The notes: a model not told the origin generated them from the letters alone. A stretch of 64,000 nucleotides of DNA from Simplicispira hankyongi (GCF_003570885.1 NZ_QXJC01000004.1:62001-126000); one strand, 5' to 3'; positions 26,842-35,325 are shown, counted from the stretch's first letter. Made by a program: numbers and translations.

Positions 26842-28485
26842 ATGACACAGGCCAGCACATCCGCCGCGCAGAGGCCCACGGCCCGCAGCCCCCGCCCGAT
26901 CGACATCGCCCTGCTCGCCAGCGTCTTCATCGTCGCGGCCTGCGGGCTGCTCTACGAGCTGGCAGCGGGGGCACTCGCCTCGTACCTGCTGGGCGACTCG
27001 GTGCTGCAGTTTTCGACCATCATCGGCACCTATATGTTCGCCATGGGCGTGGGCTCGTGGCTGTCGCGCTATTTCGAGCGCCAGTTGCCGGCGCATTTCC
27101 TGCGCATTGAGTTGATGGTGGCGCTGGTGGGCGGCTCGCTGCCAGCGGCGCTGTTCCTGGCGAATGCGTACACACCGGGGTCGTTCCACTTCCTGCTCTA
27201 CGGCCTGGTGCTGGTGGTGGGGATGCTCGTCGGGCTGGAGATTCCGCTGGTCATGCGCATCCTGAAGCGCAACGTGGCGCTCAAGGATCTGATCTCGCAG
27301 GTGCTGACCTTCGACTACCTGGGCGCGCTGGCGGTGTCGCTGGCGTTCCCTATTTTTCTGGTGCCCCATTTGGGGCTGATTCGCACCGGCCTGCTGTTTG
27401 GTCTGCTCAACGCGCTGGTGGCGGTGTGGGCGCTGTGGCTGTTTCGCTGGGAACTGCGGCGCTTTCGCGCGCATGCCCTGGCCTGCGCCGGCGTGATCGC
27501 GCTGCTGGCTGCGGGCCTGTGGGGGTCCGAGCAAATCACGCACTTTGCCGAGGACAAGTTCTACCAGGACCGCATTGTCTTTGCCGTGCAGTCGCCCTAC
27601 CAGCGCATCGTGGTGACCAACGGCAAGCTGGGCCACCGATTGTTCCTGAACGGCAATTTGCAGTTCGCCGAGCACGACGAGTACCGCTACCACGAGGCCC
27701 TGGTGCACCCGGCCATGTCCGCGCAGGGCGCCCCCAAACGCGTGGTGGTGCTGGGCGGGGGCGACGGCATGGCGGTGCGCGAGATCCTTAAATACCCGTC
27801 GGTGGAATCGGTCACGCTGGTCGAGCTGGACCCGGCGATGACGAAGCTCTTCACCGACAACCCCACGCTGGCCGGGTTGAACCACCATTCGCTGTCGGAC
27901 CCTCGCGTGCATATCGTCAACGAAGATGCTTTTCAGTGGCTGCAGCAGGGTGTGGATTCGCCGCCGGGCCGCCCCAAGGCGAATCGCACTCCCTCGGGGG
28001 GCAACGAACCACGCGCAGCGGGGAGCGTGGGGGCCGACAGTTTCTTCGACGTGATGGTGGTGGATTTCCCCGACCCGACCAACTTCGCCATCGGCAAGCT
28101 CTACACCAACAGCTTTTATGCCTTGCTGGAAAAGCACCTGTCGGCCAGCGGCTACGCCGTCATCCAGACCACCTCGCCGCTGGTGGCGCGGCAGAGCTTC
28201 TGGACGGTGGTGCAGACGGTGGAATCCGTCGGCCTCACCGCTACGCCCTACCACGTGCATGTGCCCAGTTTTGGCGAATGGGGCTTTACGCTGGCCAGCC
28301 ACCGGCCCTGGCGCATGCCCACCACGCTGCCGCCCGGCATGCGGTTTTTGTCCATCCCCACGGTGCCGCTGATGTTCGACTTTCCGCTCGACATGGCGCG
28401 CGTGCCGGCCGAGGTGAACCGCCTGTCGAACCAGGTGCTGGTGAACACCTATGAGCGCGAGTGGGGCATGGTCGCCACGCATTGA
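26842..28485 (+). CDS. Membrane-fused spermidine-synthase-like aminopropyltransferase
   Basis: A 547-aa protein. About seven membrane helices (residues 20-230, e.g. ACGLLYELAAGALASYLLGD) are fused to a cytoplasmic spermidine-synthase domain. The SAM-type fold shows VVVLGGGDGMAVREILKY, LVELDPAM, and the catalytic-region acid in VVDFPDPTNFAIGKLYTNSF; ahead of it lies the N-terminal hairpin FAVQSPYQRIVV. This fusion family transfers or is predicted to transfer aminopropyl groups; the acceptor is unproven. An insertion of about 27 residues (about 372-398, Pro/Gly/Asn-rich) interrupts the domain and looks repeat-derived. The FAD oxidoreductase gene starts 6 bp after the stop. Confidence 0.88.
   Translation: MTQASTSAAQRPTARSPRPIDIALLASVFIVAACGLLYELAAGALASYLLGDSVLQFSTIIGTYMFAMGVGSWLSRYFERQLPAHFLRIELMVALVGGSLPAALFLANAYTPGSFHFLLYGLVLVVGMLVGLEIPLVMRILKRNVALKDLISQVLTFDYLGALAVSLAFPIFLVPHLGLIRTGLLFGLLNALVAVWALWLFRWELRRFRAHALACAGVIALLAAGLWGSEQITHFAEDKFYQDRIVFAVQSPYQRIVVTNGKLGHRLFLNGNLQFAEHDEYRYHEALVHPAMSAQGAPKRVVVLGGGDGMAVREILKYPSVESVTLVELDPAMTKLFTDNPTLAGLNHHSLSDPRVHIVNEDAFQWLQQGVDSPPGRPKANRTPSGGNEPRAAGSVGADSFFDVMVVDFPDPTNFAIGKLYTNSFYALLEKHLSASGYAVIQTTSPLVARQSFWTVVQTVESVGLTATPYHVHVPSFGEWGFTLASHRPWRMPTTLPPGMRFLSIPTVPLMFDFPLDMARVPAEVNRLSNQVLVNTYEREWGMVATH
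27955..28036. repeat. Repeat-like in-frame insertion
   Basis: CACTCCCTCGGGGGGCAACG and GCGCAGCGGGGAGCGTGGGG are typical of short GC-rich intergenic repeats that I recall from Comamonadaceae, here lying inside the aminopropyltransferase reading frame without breaking it. Confidence 0.4.
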
Positions 28486-28491
28486 GCCGCC

Positions 28492-30198
28492 ATGCAACGC
28501 CGCAGGTTTCTCACCGCTGCCGCCTCTGCGGCCACGGCCGTGCTCTCGCCGGGCTGCTCGCAGGCGCCCGCGCCGCTCGTCGGTGGCTTTGCCGGCATTG
28601 ACATGGCGCGCGGCCATGCGCTGCGCGACCTGTTGGCGCGCGGCAGCCTGCCGGCGCCGGCTGCGCAGCGCCGCACCCGCGTGCTGATTGCCGGTGGCGG
28701 CATTGCCGGGCTGGCCGCTGCGCGCGCGCTGCGGCTGGCGGGGGTGAACGACTTTGCCCTGCTGGAGCTCGAAGACAGCGCCGGCGGCAACAGCCGCGCC
28801 GGCAGCGTGCTCGGGCGTGCCTGCCCGCACGGTGCGCACTACCTGCCCGTGCCCGGCGACAGCGCGCCCGAGGTGCAAAACCTGCTCGAAGAACTCGGCC
28901 TGCGCCAGCGCGTGGCCGGGCGCTGGCGCTACGACGAATTCACGCTCTGCCACAGCCCGCAGGAGCGCCTGTACTGGCAAGGCCACTGGCACGCCGGCCT
29001 GCTGCCGGTGGACGGCGTGGCGCCGCGCACGCTGGCCCAGTACCGGCTGTTTGCACAGCGCATCCGCACGCTCTCGCGCGCTGCGGCGTTTGCCATGCCC
29101 ACCTTTGCCGATTGGGGCAACAACAAGGCCGTGGCGCCCATTGCACTTGCGCTGGATGCTATTACTTTTGATACTTGGCTGGGGGGCGAGGGCCTGGACG
29201 ACCCGCACCTGCGCTGGTACCTCAACTACTGCTGCCGCGACGACTACGGCGCCGGCAGCGCCAGCGTATCGGCCTGGGCCGGCATCCACTACTTCGCCAG
29301 CCGGCACGGCTTTGCGGCGCCGGGCGAGGGTGGCGAGGGCGCCGCGGACGACGACAGCGATGGCCTGCTCACCTGGCCCGAAGGCAATGGCTTCCTCGTG
29401 CGCAAGCTGGCCGAGCCCCTGGCGCCGGGCCAGCAACTGCGCACGGGCCACAGCGTGCTCCGCATCACCGAGCAGCGCCATGGCGTGCAGGTCGACGCGC
29501 TGGAGCACGCCAGCGGCCAGGTGGTGCGCTGGCAGGCCGACCAGTGCGTGGTGGCGCTGCCGGTGTTCATCGCGGCGCGCGTGGTGCAGAACCCGCCGCA
29601 GTTCCTGCGCGCCGCCGCCGCGCAATTGGCCTGGGCGCCCTGGGTGGTGACCAACATTGCCACCAACGCGCCGCTCACCGACCGCCCCGGCGCCGCCCCG
29701 GCCTGGGACAACGTGCTTTACACCGAGGCCACGCCGGGCGGGCTCGGCTACGTGGACGCCGGCCACCAGCGGCTCGGCCTGGGCGCGCTGCTCACCGCGC
29801 CCACCGTGCTCACCTACTACGAGGCGCTGGGCGACGTGCCCGGTGGCCGCGCACAGCTGGCACGCTTGCCCTGGCAGCACTGGGCCGAGGCGGCGGTGGC
29901 GGGGCTTTCGGGCCCACACCCGGATTTGCGCGAGCGCGTGGAGCGCGTCGAAGTCACGCGCTACGGCCACGCCATGGCAATCCCACGCCCCGGCGGGCTC
30001 AAAACTTTAAGCAAAATTGGCACGCAGGGCAATGTGGACAAGCGCATGCGGCTATCGAATGGAGAGCGCCAGCGCCCCTTGCCGACGCCTGCCACCGCAC
30101 GCCTGGCGTTTGCCCACGCCGATTGGTCGGGCTATTCGGTGTTCGAGGAAGCGTTCACCCGCGGGCACGGCGCGGGCCTGCGGGCGGCGGCCGGGTAA
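28492..30198 (+). CDS. Exported FAD-dependent amine-oxidase-like oxidoreductase
   Basis: A 568-aa flavoprotein. MQRRRFLTAAASAATAVLSP followed by GCSQ combines a twin-arginine-like start with a lipobox-like Cys, so it is probably Tat-exported and possibly lipid-anchored. The FAD site is VLIAGGGIAGLAAARALRLA (about residue 64), then LLELEDSAGGNSRAG. The remainder resembles the flavin amine-oxidase superfamily (NAD(P)-binding/amino-oxidase). Its position 6 bp after the aminopropyltransferase suggests that it oxidises that enzyme's product or a related polyamine; this is inference. Near residue 508 (SKIGTQGNVDKRMRLSN) the DNA looks like an embedded dispersed repeat. Confidence 0.85.
   Translation: MQRRRFLTAAASAATAVLSPGCSQAPAPLVGGFAGIDMARGHALRDLLARGSLPAPAAQRRTRVLIAGGGIAGLAAARALRLAGVNDFALLELEDSAGGNSRAGSVLGRACPHGAHYLPVPGDSAPEVQNLLEELGLRQRVAGRWRYDEFTLCHSPQERLYWQGHWHAGLLPVDGVAPRTLAQYRLFAQRIRTLSRAAAFAMPTFADWGNNKAVAPIALALDAITFDTWLGGEGLDDPHLRWYLNYCCRDDYGAGSASVSAWAGIHYFASRHGFAAPGEGGEGAADDDSDGLLTWPEGNGFLVRKLAEPLAPGQQLRTGHSVLRITEQRHGVQVDALEHASGQVVRWQADQCVVALPVFIAARVVQNPPQFLRAAAAQLAWAPWVVTNIATNAPLTDRPGAAPAWDNVLYTEATPGGLGYVDAGHQRLGLGALLTAPTVLTYYEALGDVPGGRAQLARLPWQHWAEAAVAGLSGPHPDLRERVERVEVTRYGHAMAIPRPGGLKTLSKIGTQGNVDKRMRLSNGERQRPLPTPATARLAFAHADWSGYSVFEEAFTRGHGAGLRAAAG
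30012..30060. repeat. Possible degenerate dispersed repeat inside a gene
   Basis: CAAAATTGGCACGCAGGGCA, ATGTGGACAAGCGCATGCGG, CTATCGAA can be aligned with copy 4 (CAAAATTGGC, CAGCGC, AAGCGC, GCTAT) over its whole length, and is A/T-richer than its coding surroundings. Confidence 0.3.
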
Positions 30199-30215
30199 GC
30201 AAACGCGCGAGCGGC

Positions 30216-30464
30216 TTATCCGCCCCACTCCCACCACACGCCAGCGCACAGCGCCACGCCCACCGCATACAGCACCCAGGTCTGCGAGACCGCATAGGGA
30301 TAGAGCATCAGCCCCCAACCCAGCCAGCGCAGGTTGCGCTGCTGCGAGCGCTTGCCATGCCAGTAGGCGGCCATGCCAATGGTGCCAAACAGGATCGCCC
30401 CCACGATGTAGGCGGGGCTGGGCAGTTCCAGACCCAGGGATTGCAGGGCAGAGAGGGTTTCCAT
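30216..30464 (-). CDS. Small inner-membrane protein, unknown
   Basis: An 82-aa protein with two to three hydrophobic helices (AYIVGAILFGTIGMAAYW near residues 18-35; WLGWGLMLYPYAVSQTWVLY and AVGVALCAGVWWEWGG to the C-terminus), joined by a basic cytoplasmic loop HGKRSQQRNLR. The start at 30464 is the first ATG giving a membrane-like N-terminus. Family and role are not recognised. It is convergent with the FAD oxidoreductase and divergent from the acuI-type gene. Confidence 0.7.
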   Translation of the reverse strand: METLSALQSLGLELPSPAYIVGAILFGTIGMAAYWHGKRSQQRNLRWLGWGLMLYPYAVSQTWVLYAVGVALCAGVWWEWGG

Positions 30465-30612
30465 GGCACAGAGGTCGAGCGGTAGCCGCGCACTATCCCA
30501 CACTGCGGCCAGGCACACCCTGCGGCCCGACCGAGCGTGCGGTGGCTGTCGTGCGTGCGGCACGCCGCTGGCGTTCCGAGGGTTAGCATGGTCTCTTTTG
30601 CAGAGGCTTCCC

Positions 30613-31611
30613 ATGTCCGACACTTTTACCGCCCTGGTCATCGAAGAGCACGAGGGCAAGGCGCGCAGCGCCTTCCAGCAACTCACCCTGGCCGATCTGC
30701 CCGATGACGACGTGCTGGTCGAGGTGCAGTACTCGGCACTGAACTACAAGGACGGGCTGGCGCTGTCCGGCAACCAGAACAAGGTCGCGCGCAGCCTGCC
30801 CATGGTGGGCGGCATCGACCTGGCGGGCACGGTGGTCGAGTCGCGTTCGCCCCTGTGGAAGGCGGGCGACCCGGTCGTGCTCAACGGCTTTGGCCTGTCC
30901 GAGACGCACTGGGGCGGCTTCACACGCTTCCAACGCGTCAAGGCCGAATGGCTGGTGCGCTTGCCGGACGCCTTCACTCCGCTGCAGGCCATGGCCATCG
31001 GCACGGCCGGCTACACCGCCGCGCTGTGCGTGGACATGCTCGAACGCTGGGGCCACGCCCAGCCGGGCAAGGGTCAGGTGCTGGTGACGGGCGCCGCCGG
31101 CGGCGTGGGCTCGGTGGCGGTCAGCCTGCTGGCCAAGCGCGGCTACCACGTCACGGCCTCTACCGGCCGGCCCGACACGCACGACTACCTTCGCGGCCTG
31201 GGCGCCAGCGCCTTCATTGACCGCGTCAGCCTGCAGGGCCCGGTGCGCCCGCTGCAGCGCGAGACCTGGGCTGGCGCGGTGGATTCGGTGGGCAGCACCA
31301 CGCTGGCCAATGTGCTGGCACAAATGGAATACGGCGCGGGGGCTGCCGCCTGCGGCCTGGCCGGCGGCATGGACCTGCCGGCCACGGTGCTGCCGCATAT
31401 CCTGCGCAGCGTGGCGCTGCTGGGCGTCGATTCGGTGATGGCGCCCATGCCTGCGCGCCACTCGGCCTGGCAGCGTTTGGCGCGCGATCTGGACCTGAAG
31501 CATCTGGACGCCATCACCACCGTCGAGCCCATGAGCCGCCTGCCGGAGCTGGCGGGTGCCATCCTGGCGGGGCAGGTGCGCGGGCGCGTGGTGATCGACG
31601 TGGCGCGCTGA
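30613..31611 (+). CDS. acuI: Acrylyl-CoA reductase / YhdH-family MDR oxidoreductase
   Basis: A 332-aa cytoplasmic zinc-independent medium-chain reductase. AcuI/YhdH reduces acryloyl-CoA to propionyl-CoA with NADPH. Family features are YSALNYKDGLALSGNQNKVA, VVLNGFGLSETHWGGF, the NADPH-binding turn VTGAAGGVGSVAVSLLAKRG and the family-typical VGSTTLANVLAQMEYGAGAA. The start at 30613 follows an AGAGG site. The gene is monocistronic and convergent with a small secreted-protein gene. The symbol is by family resemblance; closely related quinone reductases are possible. Confidence 0.88.
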   Translation: MSDTFTALVIEEHEGKARSAFQQLTLADLPDDDVLVEVQYSALNYKDGLALSGNQNKVARSLPMVGGIDLAGTVVESRSPLWKAGDPVVLNGFGLSETHWGGFTRFQRVKAEWLVRLPDAFTPLQAMAIGTAGYTAALCVDMLERWGHAQPGKGQVLVTGAAGGVGSVAVSLLAKRGYHVTASTGRPDTHDYLRGLGASAFIDRVSLQGPVRPLQRETWAGAVDSVGSTTLANVLAQMEYGAGAAACGLAGGMDLPATVLPHILRSVALLGVDSVMAPMPARHSAWQRLARDLDLKHLDAITTVEPMSRLPELAGAILAGQVRGRVVIDVAR

Positions 31612-31618
31612 GCGCTGC

Positions 31619-31927
31619 TCAGCGCTGTGCCGCGGCGATCCAGCGCAAGCCCGTGCCGGAACTGTAGTAGTAGTCCCCTTGCGGACTGATGACGAGAGCG
31701 CGGGACGCTGCCGGATCCGTGAAATAGCGCCACCCATAGCCCGGCGCATCGCTGGGGGCGCTGTGGACGACCGCCTGCATGCCTTGGCCATCCCCGTCTG
31801 TTGTGCGCATGTCCGTGGCCGGCTGGCGGTCGTGTTTCCGGTGGTGTTGGTGATCTCCGGCCAGGAGCGGGGGGCTGATGGCGGCTGCCAGCAGAGCGAT
31901 CGAGGCGAGAAGTGTGGTCCGTTGCAT
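31619..31927 (-). CDS. Small secreted protein, unknown
   Basis: A 102-aa protein with a clear signal peptide (MQRTTLLASIALLAAAISPP, cleaved near LLAGD), then a His/Asp-rich stretch (DHQHHRKHDR) and a C-terminal segment GYGWRYFTDP...YYYSSGTGLRWI. The His-rich start of the mature part could bind metal. The start at 31927 follows GGAGACCACC. The stop lies 8 bp from the acuI stop (convergent). No family is recognised. Confidence 0.7.
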   Translation of the reverse strand: MQRTTLLASIALLAAAISPPLLAGDHQHHRKHDRQPATDMRTTDGDGQGMQAVVHSAPSDAPGYGWRYFTDPAASRALVISPQGDYYYSSGTGLRWIAAAQR

Positions 31928-32049
31928 GGTGGTCTCCTTTGCGTAGGTGCCCAGTCCTTGGCGACTGTGAACCCAGTCTGCGCCGGCCCCCATGAATCGC
32001 TGCTGAACGGCCTGTTGTGCTGCCGTTCATGCAAATCTCTGCGGCGCTC

Positions 32050-32152
32050 ATTCCGTTTCTCAATCAATCGAGTACGCGAAGGTGAAGCGCAGACAGTACA
32101 GGCGTACGACAAGCGAAGCCGACAAAGTAATCGTTTGATTTAGAAATGGAAT
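32050..32152. repeat. 104-bp inverted-repeat element, copy 3
   Basis: Starts ATTCCGTTTCTCAATCAATC, ends GTTTGATTTAGAAATGGAAT. On the minus strand its end abuts apbE: the last A of the apbE TGA is the first base of ATTCCATTTC. The interior differs from copy 1 by a small deletion (GTACGACAAGCG for GTACTGGCGAAGCG). Confidence 0.85.
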
Positions 32153-33120
32153 CAGGAGGCGGCGAACCGCCCCAGCCCCAACTCCACCAAGCCTTCGGGG
32201 CGGCGCAGCAGAAACAGCGCTTCCAGCCCCCTGCGCTGCGCCAGGGCAAGGCCTTCGCCCGGGCCGGCCACCAGCAGGGCGGTGGCCCAGGCGTCTGCCT
32301 CCATGCAGGTGCGTGCCAGCACGGTGACCGAGGCGACGGCGTTGTTCACCGGCGCGGCGCGGCGTGCGTCCATGGTGTGCGCGAGGTGCGCGTCGCCGAC
32401 TTTCAGGTAGTGCCGGTAGTCGCCCGAGGTGGCCACGGCCAGGTCTTCGAGTTCGATGACGCCGCGCGCCGCGCGGCGTCCAACATCAGGAGATTCGAGC
32501 GCCACGGCCCAGGGCACGCCACTGGCCTGGCCGCCCACGGCGCGCAGCTCGCCATCGAGCGCCGCGAGCGCATGGCGCACGCCATGCTGCCGCAGCACGG
32601 CGGCCATGCGGTCCACCGCATAGCCCTTGGCAATGCCGCACAGATCGAGCTGCACGGGGGCACGCTTGCGGGCGCGGCCTGCGGGGCGGTCGAGTTCCAG
32701 GCCCTTGTGCATCGGGATGGGCACGGCCTGGCGCGCGGCCTGGATCGCTGCGGCATCGGGGGCGTCGCGCGCGGCGCCAAAACCCCAGGCATCGACCAGC
32801 GCGCCGACGCAGGGGTCAAACGCACCAGCGCTTTGGCGGTGGATGTCCATGGCGCAGGCCAGCACCTCCAGCATTTCAGGCGGCAGGTCCACCCAGGTGT
32901 CCACGGGTGCGCGGTTCAGGCGCACCAGATCGCTCTCTGGCTTCCAGGGCGACATCTGCATGTCCACCTGCTGCGCCGCAAAGGCCAGGTCTCGGCGCAG
33001 GGCCTCCTGGTTCACAGCACCATCGGCGTCCACGCTGGCGGACCAGCGCGTCCCCATGGTCGGGCCGTGCAGCGCAATCCGCGTGCAGGGCGCGGCAGTC
33101 TCAGAAGACGTCTTCGGCAT
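32152..33120 (-). CDS. apbE: FAD:protein FMN transferase
   Basis: A 322-aa member of the ApbE family, which covalently attaches FMN from FAD to Ser/Thr of extracytoplasmic redox proteins. It shows MGTRWSASVDAD near the start, AGAFDPCVGALVDAWGFG, the FAD-binding core VQLDLCGIAKGYAVDRMAAV and the C-terminal Mg2+/catalytic region ATSGDYRHYLKVGDAHLAHT followed by DARRAAPV. No cleavable signal is obvious; the N-terminus is short and polar, so export or anchoring is unclear. It overlaps the upstream flavoprotein gene by 20 bp, strongly suggesting that its substrate is in this cluster (see the DUF2271 protein). Confidence 0.93.
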   Translation of the reverse strand: MPKTSSETAAPCTRIALHGPTMGTRWSASVDADGAVNQEALRRDLAFAAQQVDMQMSPWKPESDLVRLNRAPVDTWVDLPPEMLEVLACAMDIHRQSAGAFDPCVGALVDAWGFGAARDAPDAAAIQAARQAVPIPMHKGLELDRPAGRARKRAPVQLDLCGIAKGYAVDRMAAVLRQHGVRHALAALDGELRAVGGQASGVPWAVALESPDVGRRAARGVIELEDLAVATSGDYRHYLKVGDAHLAHTMDARRAAPVNNAVASVTVLARTCMEADAWATALLVAGPGEGLALAQRRGLEALFLLRRPEGLVELGLGRFAAS

Positions 33121-35314
33121 AGCGCTCTTTTGCTTTGAGCTGCGCCACGCTCAGCTTCAGTGGCGCCAGGATGGCGTCCAACGCCTCGGCCACGCCCTTG
33201 GCCATGGCGCGGCTGCCGCAGACGCGCACCAGGGCGCCCTGGGCCAGCAGTGCGCGCAGGCGCTCGGCGTCGCGGCGCAGGGCGTCCTGCACATAACCAC
33301 CGCCTTCCGGGATGCGCGAGAACACCGTCTGCACACTCGCCAGCCGCCCTTCACCCAGCCATTGCCCGATCTCGGTGCCAAAGTAAAAGTCCTGCGCCGG
33401 GTCGCGCCCCCCAAAGTACAGGTGCATGGGGGTGTGCCGGTCGTTGCGGCGAATAAAACCAGCCAGGGGCGCCACCCCCGTACCGGCCCCGATCAATAGC
33501 ACGGGCCGGCGCGTGCGCGGCAGCGCAAAGCCGGGGTTGGGCCGAATGAAGGCGGCGATGCTGCCCCCCCTCTGCAGGCCCAGCAAATGCGTGGAGCACA
33601 GGCCACCGGGCAGCAGGCGCACGCAGATTTCCAGAAACCCGTCCTTCCAGCCCGACGCCAGCGAGTAAAAGCGCGGCACGGCCGAACCCGGCGCCACGAT
33701 GCCCACCAGATCGCCCGCCGCAAAGTGCGCCAGGCCATGGCCCCGAAGTGCCCCGCCGCCCTGCGCGGGCCAGGCAAAGCGCAGGATCGCCGTGGGTTCG
33801 TCGCTGTGCTCGCGGTAGTTCTGGCGCGCCACGAGCGTGAGCGCGGTGGTGGGCGGCACGCGCGGCACATAGTCGAGCACCAGGGGCTCGCCCAGTGCAC
33901 GCGCCAGAGCGTCGCCCCAGCGCGCGAACTGCTGGCCAGACTGCTGGTGGATGCACTCCAGCGGCAGCAGCGCGGGCCAACCCTGTGCACGCAGCGTTGT
34001 CTCCAGCGCCTCGGCAAAGGCGCAAAAGGCCGGGTACTGCCGGTCGCCAAACCCCAGCACCGTCACCGGCACGGGGCTGGCGGTCAGCTTTGCGATGTGC
34101 TGCAGGGCGTCGCTGGCATGGGCCGGGGCCTGGCCCTCACCATAGGTGGCGGCGAGCACGAAGACCTGCCGCGTGGCGGGCGTGGTCTGAAAATGCTCCA
34201 GCGCGCTGGTGTGCACGCGGTGCCCACCCTGGGCCAGCGCATCCTGCAGCGCCTGGGCAAATCCCCAGGTGCTGCCGCCTTCGCTGGCGACGAAGATCAG
34301 CACGTCGGCGTGCGCCAGCGGGCTGTTGCCGGTGATGTGCGGCGCCTGGCGGCGTGCCTGCCACCACATGGCCACGCCCGACCACCAGAACAGCAGCACG
34401 CTGGCGCCCACGAAGGCGAGCACCACGGCCCAGGGCCAGGCCCCTTCGCCGGTGTGCAGCACCAGCGCCCAGTCGTAGAGGCGCTGCGCCAGGGTAAGGT
34501 CTTGCCAGGCCAGCGTCTGCCCTGAATAGCGATCGATCCAGCCTTCGCCCTGACGGGTGGCGACCGTCCAAGTGTCTTGCGGGTCGGCTGCGTCCGGGAA
34601 ATTCAGTTTGCGCAAATCTCGCACAGCGAGGCTTTGCAGCATAGGAAGCTGCGCCCCAGGCAGTGCTTGCAGAGCGGTCTGTCCGGTGGTGACAGAAATC
34701 ACATCCGGCTCGGTCCCGGGATCCAGCGCCACCAATCCCAGGGTCGAGGCGCTCATCGTCAGCGCGGTGAGGGAGGTCAGGCACAGCACCGCCAGCACCA
34801 CCCGGCCAGCCACCACGTGGATGCGCTGCGCCAGCGAGCCCCGCACCCGCGCGGCCAGGCGCCGCCAGCCGCCCATGCGGCGCAGCAGCAGCACCAGGGC
34901 CGAGACGCAGATCAAGGCCATGGCCAGTGCAATGCCCGCCGCGCCCCAGCGCCCGGCGTCGCCCAGGAGCAGCGAGCGGTGCAGGTTCTTCACCCAGCGC
35001 GGCAGCGCCGAAGGCTCCCAGGCGCCCAGCACCTTGCCATCGGCCGCATCCACGTAGTGCGCCTGCGCCTGGTCGCCGACAAAGCCGAACACCACGATGG
35101 CGCCCGAGGGCAGGTGGCGGATTTCTTCTGCGCCCGGGACGGTGCGTGCCACGCGCTCCACCAGCGTCGCTACCGACAGGTCGCCCGGTGCCGCAGGTGC
35201 CTGCCACGATTGCTGCACCGGGTCGAACGCCAGAAGGGCGCCGCTAAGGCCCAGCACCAGCGCCAGAGTACCCGCCGTCAAACCCAGCCAGCGGTGAATG
35301 GCTTTCCAACCCAT
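33101..35314 (-). CDS. PepSY-TM / flavodoxin / FNR fusion reductase
   Basis: A 737-aa inner-membrane redox protein. Residues 1-340 form a PepSY-TM module with four helices (KAIHRWLGLTAGTLALVLGL; WGAAGIALAMALICVSALVL; VVAGRVVLAVLCLTSLTALT; WAVVLAFVGASVLLFWWSGV) around PepSY-like periplasmic domains. Residues about 355-490 are a flavodoxin domain (FVASEGGSTWGFAQALQDAL, LAATYGEGQAPAHA). Residues about 520-737 are a sulfite-reductase-type FAD/NADPH domain (RFYSLASG, PVLLIGAGTGVAPLAGFIRR, VCGSRAMAKGV). It probably passes NADPH electrons across the membrane to a periplasmic acceptor. The ATG at 35314 has AAAGG 8 bp upstream; a GTG two codons earlier is possible. Confidence 0.92.
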   Translation of the reverse strand: MGWKAIHRWLGLTAGTLALVLGLSGALLAFDPVQQSWQAPAAPGDLSVATLVERVARTVPGAEEIRHLPSGAIVVFGFVGDQAQAHYVDAADGKVLGAWEPSALPRWVKNLHRSLLLGDAGRWGAAGIALAMALICVSALVLLLRRMGGWRRLAARVRGSLAQRIHVVAGRVVLAVLCLTSLTALTMSASTLGLVALDPGTEPDVISVTTGQTALQALPGAQLPMLQSLAVRDLRKLNFPDAADPQDTWTVATRQGEGWIDRYSGQTLAWQDLTLAQRLYDWALVLHTGEGAWPWAVVLAFVGASVLLFWWSGVAMWWQARRQAPHITGNSPLAHADVLIFVASEGGSTWGFAQALQDALAQGGHRVHTSALEHFQTTPATRQVFVLAATYGEGQAPAHASDALQHIAKLTASPVPVTVLGFGDRQYPAFCAFAEALETTLRAQGWPALLPLECIHQQSGQQFARWGDALARALGEPLVLDYVPRVPPTTALTLVARQNYREHSDEPTAILRFAWPAQGGGALRGHGLAHFAAGDLVGIVAPGSAVPRFYSLASGWKDGFLEICVRLLPGGLCSTHLLGLQRGGSIAAFIRPNPGFALPRTRRPVLLIGAGTGVAPLAGFIRRNDRHTPMHLYFGGRDPAQDFYFGTEIGQWLGEGRLASVQTVFSRIPEGGGYVQDALRRDAERLRALLAQGALVRVCGSRAMAKGVAEALDAILAPLKLSVAQLKAKERYAEDVF

Positions 35315-35325
35315 GCGCACGCCCT

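Noticed and set aside
26743-29970. 1075-aa minus-strand open frame
   Set aside because: Antisense to the aminopropyltransferase and FAD oxidoreductase, both recognisable proteins. The frame lacks domain-like sequence.
33101-35314. Stand-alone sulfite reductase flavoprotein (cysJ)
   Set aside because: The N-terminal 340 residues are a PepSY-TM module and the neighbours are apbE and DUF2271, not cysI or sulfate assimilation genes.
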